DNA of 9,705 nucleotides from Cyanobacteria bacterium NC_groundwater_1444_Ag_S-0.65um_54_12 (GTDB taxonomy: Bacteria > Cyanobacteriota > Sericytochromatia > S15B-MN24 > VGJW01): contig JACQUT010000262.1 in the NCBI GenBank assembly GCA_016267585.1, positions 1 through 9,705 on the forward strand, written 5' to 3'. The notes under the pieces are model-generated. The model did no database searches and had not been told where the DNA came from. It saw only the letters and a list, made by a program, of their open reading frames with translations. The position numbers and the translations under genes were made by a program. Shown here in pieces: positions 7,535 through 9,705 of this stretch. Numbering within the stretch: position 1 is the stretch's first letter; the number at the start of each line of letters is the position of its first letter.

Positions 7535-7614
7535 GGAGACGCCGGTTGCGCAGCGTAGCGACCGCGCCGCGGGGTCCCCGCCGAGCCTGCGAGGTGGGGT
7601 GCGAGAGGCGGCCC
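7535..7614 (+). repeat. GC-rich palindromic repeat, long form, copy 4 (rpsB-tsf gap)
   Basis: This 80-bp copy starts three bases after the rpsB stop codon. It has the same left end and order as the long copy at 812-894, with a 36-base insert that forms a clean GCGGGG-T-CCCCGC hairpin followed by GAGCCTGCGAGG. The right end reads GGCGGCCC rather than GGCGTCCC, so one outer pair is lost. GCGTAGC replaces GCGCAGC. Orientation is the same as in the copies upstream of the ATPase. Confidence 0.85.
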
Positions 7615-7626
7615 AAAGGGATACAA

Positions 7627-7648
7627 GGAGACGCCGGTTGCGCAGCGT
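7627..7648 (+). repeat. GC-rich palindromic repeat, truncated copy 5
   Basis: Only the left half of the unit is present: 22 bases from GGAGACGCC to GCGCAGCGT. It shares the T variant with copy 4, follows it by a 12-base linker (AAAGGGATACAA), and ends where the tsf ribosome-binding region begins. Confidence 0.75.
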
Positions 7649-7670
7649 AAAGTAAAGAGGAGATAGCAAG

Positions 7671-8336
7671 GTGGCACCCGAAGTGAAAGAGGTTTCAGCT
7701 GCATTAGTCAAAGAGCTGCGAGAGTTGACTGGTGCTGGAATGATGGAATGCAAAAAGGCGCTAGTCGAGACTAGTGGAGATCTGGCCAAAGCAGTCGAAG
7801 AGCTGAGAAAACGTGGTATCGCTAAAGGGGCTAAATTAGCTTCGCGCATTGCTTCTGAGGGCGCAGTGGGTTCTTATGTGCACCTGGGTGGAAAAATTGG
7901 GGTACTGGTCGAGGTTAACTGTGAAACCGATTTTGTGGGACGTAGTCCGGAGTTCCAGGAGCTGGTGAAAGTAATAGCCATGCACATTGCTGCTACCGCT
8001 CCCCGCTGGATAAAACGCGAAGACGTTCCAGTTGAGGTCACGAACAAAGAGAAAGAGATCCTGGCTGCAGCTGAAGATCTTCAAAACAAGCCAGCTCCGG
8101 TTCGCGAAAAAATTGTCGAGGGCCGCCTTAACAAATTTTTCGAGGAAGTCTGCCTCTTGGAACAACCCTTCGTAAAAGACCCTAACAGTACAGTTTTAGA
8201 CTTAATTACGCAAAAAACCACTAAATTAGGGGAGAAGATCGAAATCAGGCGTTTCATTCGTTACCAACTGGGTGAGGGTCTGGAGCGCCGCAGTGCTGAT
8301 TTTGCTGCAGAGGTCGCAAAGCAGATTGAACATTAA
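7671..8336 (+). CDS. tsf: Translation elongation factor Ts, short form
   Basis: EF-Ts is the nucleotide exchange factor that reloads EF-Tu with GTP during translation. The start is GTG at 7671, with GAGGAG (7657-7662) eight bases upstream. The 221 residues are the short class, lacking part of the second core subdomain and the coiled-coil seen in E. coli. The N-terminal UBA-like domain includes [20 protein letters not shown] (12-31), and the core contains [18 protein letters not shown] (74-91), the region that contacts EF-Tu. [20 protein letters not shown] and the C-terminal [16 protein letters not shown] are also typical. The usual TDFVA alanine is glycine here (G90). The gene is cut off from rpsB by repeats rather than the usual short spacer, and pyrH begins one base after its stop. 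Confidence 0.96.
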   Translation: MAPEVKEVSAALVKELRELTGAGMMECKKALVETSGDLAKAVEELRKRGIAKGAKLASRIASEGAVGSYVHLGGKIGVLVEVNCETDFVGRSPEFQELVKVIAMHIAATAPRWIKREDVPVEVTNKEKEILAAAEDLQNKPAPVREKIVEGRLNKFFEEVCLLEQPFVKDPNSTVLDLITQKTTKLGEKIEIRRFIRYQLGEGLERRSADFAAEVAKQIEH

Positions 8337-8337
8337 G

Positions 8338-9114
8338 GTGCAAAGTACTGGCCCGCTAGTTAAATCGCATTCGCTACCTGAAGGTTATTGTTATCGCAGG
8401 ATCTTGTTAAAGCTCTCAGGAGAAGCGTTAATGGGCGGGCGTTCTTTCGGGATCGATCCGCTAATCGTCGGGCAAATTTCTAACGAAGTAGCTACTCTGA
8501 ATTCTGCCGGCGTGGAAGTTGCCATGGTGGTAGGCGGAGGAAATATTTTTCGTGGATTGGCAGCGGCCGCGGCCGGAATGGATCGTCCGACTGCTGACAA
8601 CATGGGTATGCTGGCTACTGTCATGAACAGTTTGGCTCTGCAAGATGGGCTTGAACACCTGGGGATCAAAACGCGAGTACAGAGTGCTATTACCATGAAT
8701 GAGGTAACAGAGCCATTTATCAGGCGCCGAGCTATTCGACACCTCGAGAAAGGCAGGGTGGTTATCTTTGCTGCAGGAACCGGTAGTCCATACTTTACCA
8801 CGGATACCGCGGCATCCCTGCGAGCCGCCGAGATCGGAGCAGAGGTAATATTGAAAGCCACCAAGGTAGATGGCGTCTATGACTCTGATCCGCTAAAAAA
8901 TCCCAATGCTGTCAAGTATCGAGAGCTGACTTATCGCAAGGTGCTCAATCTAGATCTGAAAGTGATGGATGCTACGGCTATATCACTTTGTAAAGATACC
9001 GCTATCCCTATTGTGGTATTCGATCTATCGCTAGCCGGAAACATAGTTAGAGTGGTACGCGGTGAGCCGATCGGTACAATCGTTACGGGAGAGGTTTCGC
9101 ATGGGGAAAGATGA
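8338..9114 (+). CDS. pyrH: UMP kinase (uridylate kinase)
   Basis: PyrH phosphorylates UMP to UDP with ATP in pyrimidine nucleotide synthesis; the bacterial enzyme is a cytosolic hexamer of the amino-acid kinase fold. Motifs in order are [13 protein letters not shown] (19-31), [10 protein letters not shown] (64-73), [12 protein letters not shown] (81-92), the nucleotide-binding [18 protein letters not shown] and [13 protein letters not shown], and [11 protein letters not shown] chose GTG at 8338, one base after the tsf stop (TAAGGTG), because no ATG, GTG or TTG lies between it and the conserved core. An earlier GTG at 8272 would overlap tsf by 65 bases and has no ribosome-binding site. The chosen start gives 258 residues, slightly longer than usual, with a weak ribosome-binding site, so translation is probably coupled to tsf. 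The end overlaps frr by 14 bases. Confidence 0.94.
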   Translation: MQSTGPLVKSHSLPEGYCYRRILLKLSGEALMGGRSFGIDPLIVGQISNEVATLNSAGVEVAMVVGGGNIFRGLAAAAAGMDRPTADNMGMLATVMNSLALQDGLEHLGIKTRVQSAITMNEVTEPFIRRRAIRHLEKGRVVIFAAGTGSPYFTTDTAASLRAAEIGAEVILKATKVDGVYDSDPLKNPNAVKYRELTYRKVLNLDLKVMDATAISLCKDTAIPIVVFDLSLAGNIVRVVRGEPIGTIVTGEVSHGER

Positions 9115-9703
9115 TAAGAAGGTTGCTACGGCGATCAGCAAGATTACGCCTGCCAAAGTGCTCGAAGAAGCTGATCATAAAATGAAGAAAGCTGTCGAAA
9201 AAGTACTGGAAGAGCATGCCGCTATCCGAACTGGACGTGCCTCTGCAGCATTGTTGGACCGTATAGAGGCTGATTACTACGGTACTCCTACGCCAATCAA
9301 GCAAATTGCCAGCGTAAGTTTGCCAGATGTGCGCACTTTGCTTTTGACGCCTTACGATAAATTGGCTCTTGCTGCCATCGAAAAAGCGATTCAGAAATCT
9401 GATCTGGGCCTTAATCCCAGTAACGATGGACAAGTTATTCGCCTGGTCTTTCCGCTACCTACCGAGGAGCGACGCAAGGAACTCGTAAAACTGGCCAAAA
9501 AAGAAGCCGAAGAAGGAAAAGTAGCGATACGTAATGTGCGGCGTGACGAAATAGAGAAACTGAAGGCTCTGGAGAAAAAAGGAGAACTCGCCCAGGACGA
9601 GAGCAAACACTTGCAAGCCGAGCTTCAGAAAGCTACAGATCGCTATAATGGCGAAATCGAAAGGGCGCTAGCCGTCAAAGAAGCTGAAATCATGGAGGTT
9701 TGA
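9101..9703 (+). CDS. frr: Ribosome recycling factor
   Basis: Frr, with EF-G, splits the post-termination ribosome so that its subunits can be reused. The ATG at 9101 has GGAGAGG (9088-9094) six bases upstream and lies inside the end of pyrH, the usual tight arrangement. The 200 residues show IRTGRA (42-47), [15 protein letters not shown] (58-72), [36 protein letters not shown] and RNVRRDEI, the full two-domain fold. About 15-18 lysine-rich residues at the N-terminus precede the normal first helix. A later ATG at 9182 would cut into helix 1 and has no better ribosome-binding site. The stop codon is two bases from the window end. GGAGG at 9694-9698 may serve as the ribosome-binding site of a following gene. 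Confidence 0.96.
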   Translation: MGKDDKKVATAISKITPAKVLEEADHKMKKAVEKVLEEHAAIRTGRASAALLDRIEADYYGTPTPIKQIASVSLPDVRTLLLTPYDKLALAAIEKAIQKSDLGLNPSNDGQVIRLVFPLPTEERRKELVKLAKKEAEEGKVAIRNVRRDEIEKLKALEKKGELAQDESKHLQAELQKATDRYNGEIERALAVKEAEIMEV

Positions 9704-9705
9704 CC

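Noticed and set aside
8391..8864. Long leftward open frame inside pyrH
   Set aside because: It is antisense to a well-conserved gene, with a composition typical of shadow translation and no recognisable motif.

Overview
This is a bacterial chromosome segment with a Gram-negative-type envelope: it holds the start of a periplasmic RND-efflux adaptor and a protein whose upstream codons read as a signal peptide. I cannot place the phylum firmly. EF-Ts is the short form (221 aa, against about 283 in E. coli) known from Cyanobacteria, Chloroflexota and relatives. From memory, RpsB and PyrH look Chloroflexota- or Cyanobacteria-like, and the phosphodiester glycosidase resembles cyanobacterial relatives. 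Only one GGCGATCGCC (HIP1-type) site was noticed, so a typical HIP1-rich cyanobacterium is not supported.

Layout. (1) Positions 1-3108 are a metal-efflux locus: a leftward CusB/HlyD-type adaptor cut by the window edge, and a divergent Cu(I)/Ag(I)-type P1B ATPase. The 351-base gap between them holds a perfect inverted repeat next to the adaptor start and three GC-rich palindromic repeats, the last of which leads into the ATPase ribosome-binding site. (2) Positions 3131-5851 are a leftward pair: murA, with its frame broken once near 4871, then a secreted NAGPA-type phosphodiester glycosidase. Its in-frame upstream codons encode a good signal peptide that has no ATG/GTG/TTG start and overlaps the end of murA. 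(3) Positions 6048-6461 hold a small leftward protein resembling the DUF6941 family. The gap 5852-6047 shows nothing clear beyond the murA ribosome-binding site. (4) Positions 6533-9703 are the conserved operon rpsB-tsf-pyrH-frr, rightward, with a good extended -10 promoter and a leader of about 178 nt. Two further copies of the palindromic repeat lie between rpsB and tsf.

How it works together: the adaptor and ATPase would move copper or silver out of the cytoplasm and periplasm. MurA starts peptidoglycan precursor synthesis and may be translated together with the exported glycosidase. The last operon supplies ribosomal protein S2, elongation factor Ts, UMP kinase and ribosome recycling factor. 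The points most worth attention are the same-orientation repeat family at two unrelated loci, where it touches translation signals, the murA frame break, and the start of the glycosidase. I saw no CRISPR array, tRNA, rRNA, transposase or convincing terminator, and no clearly new multi-gene system.
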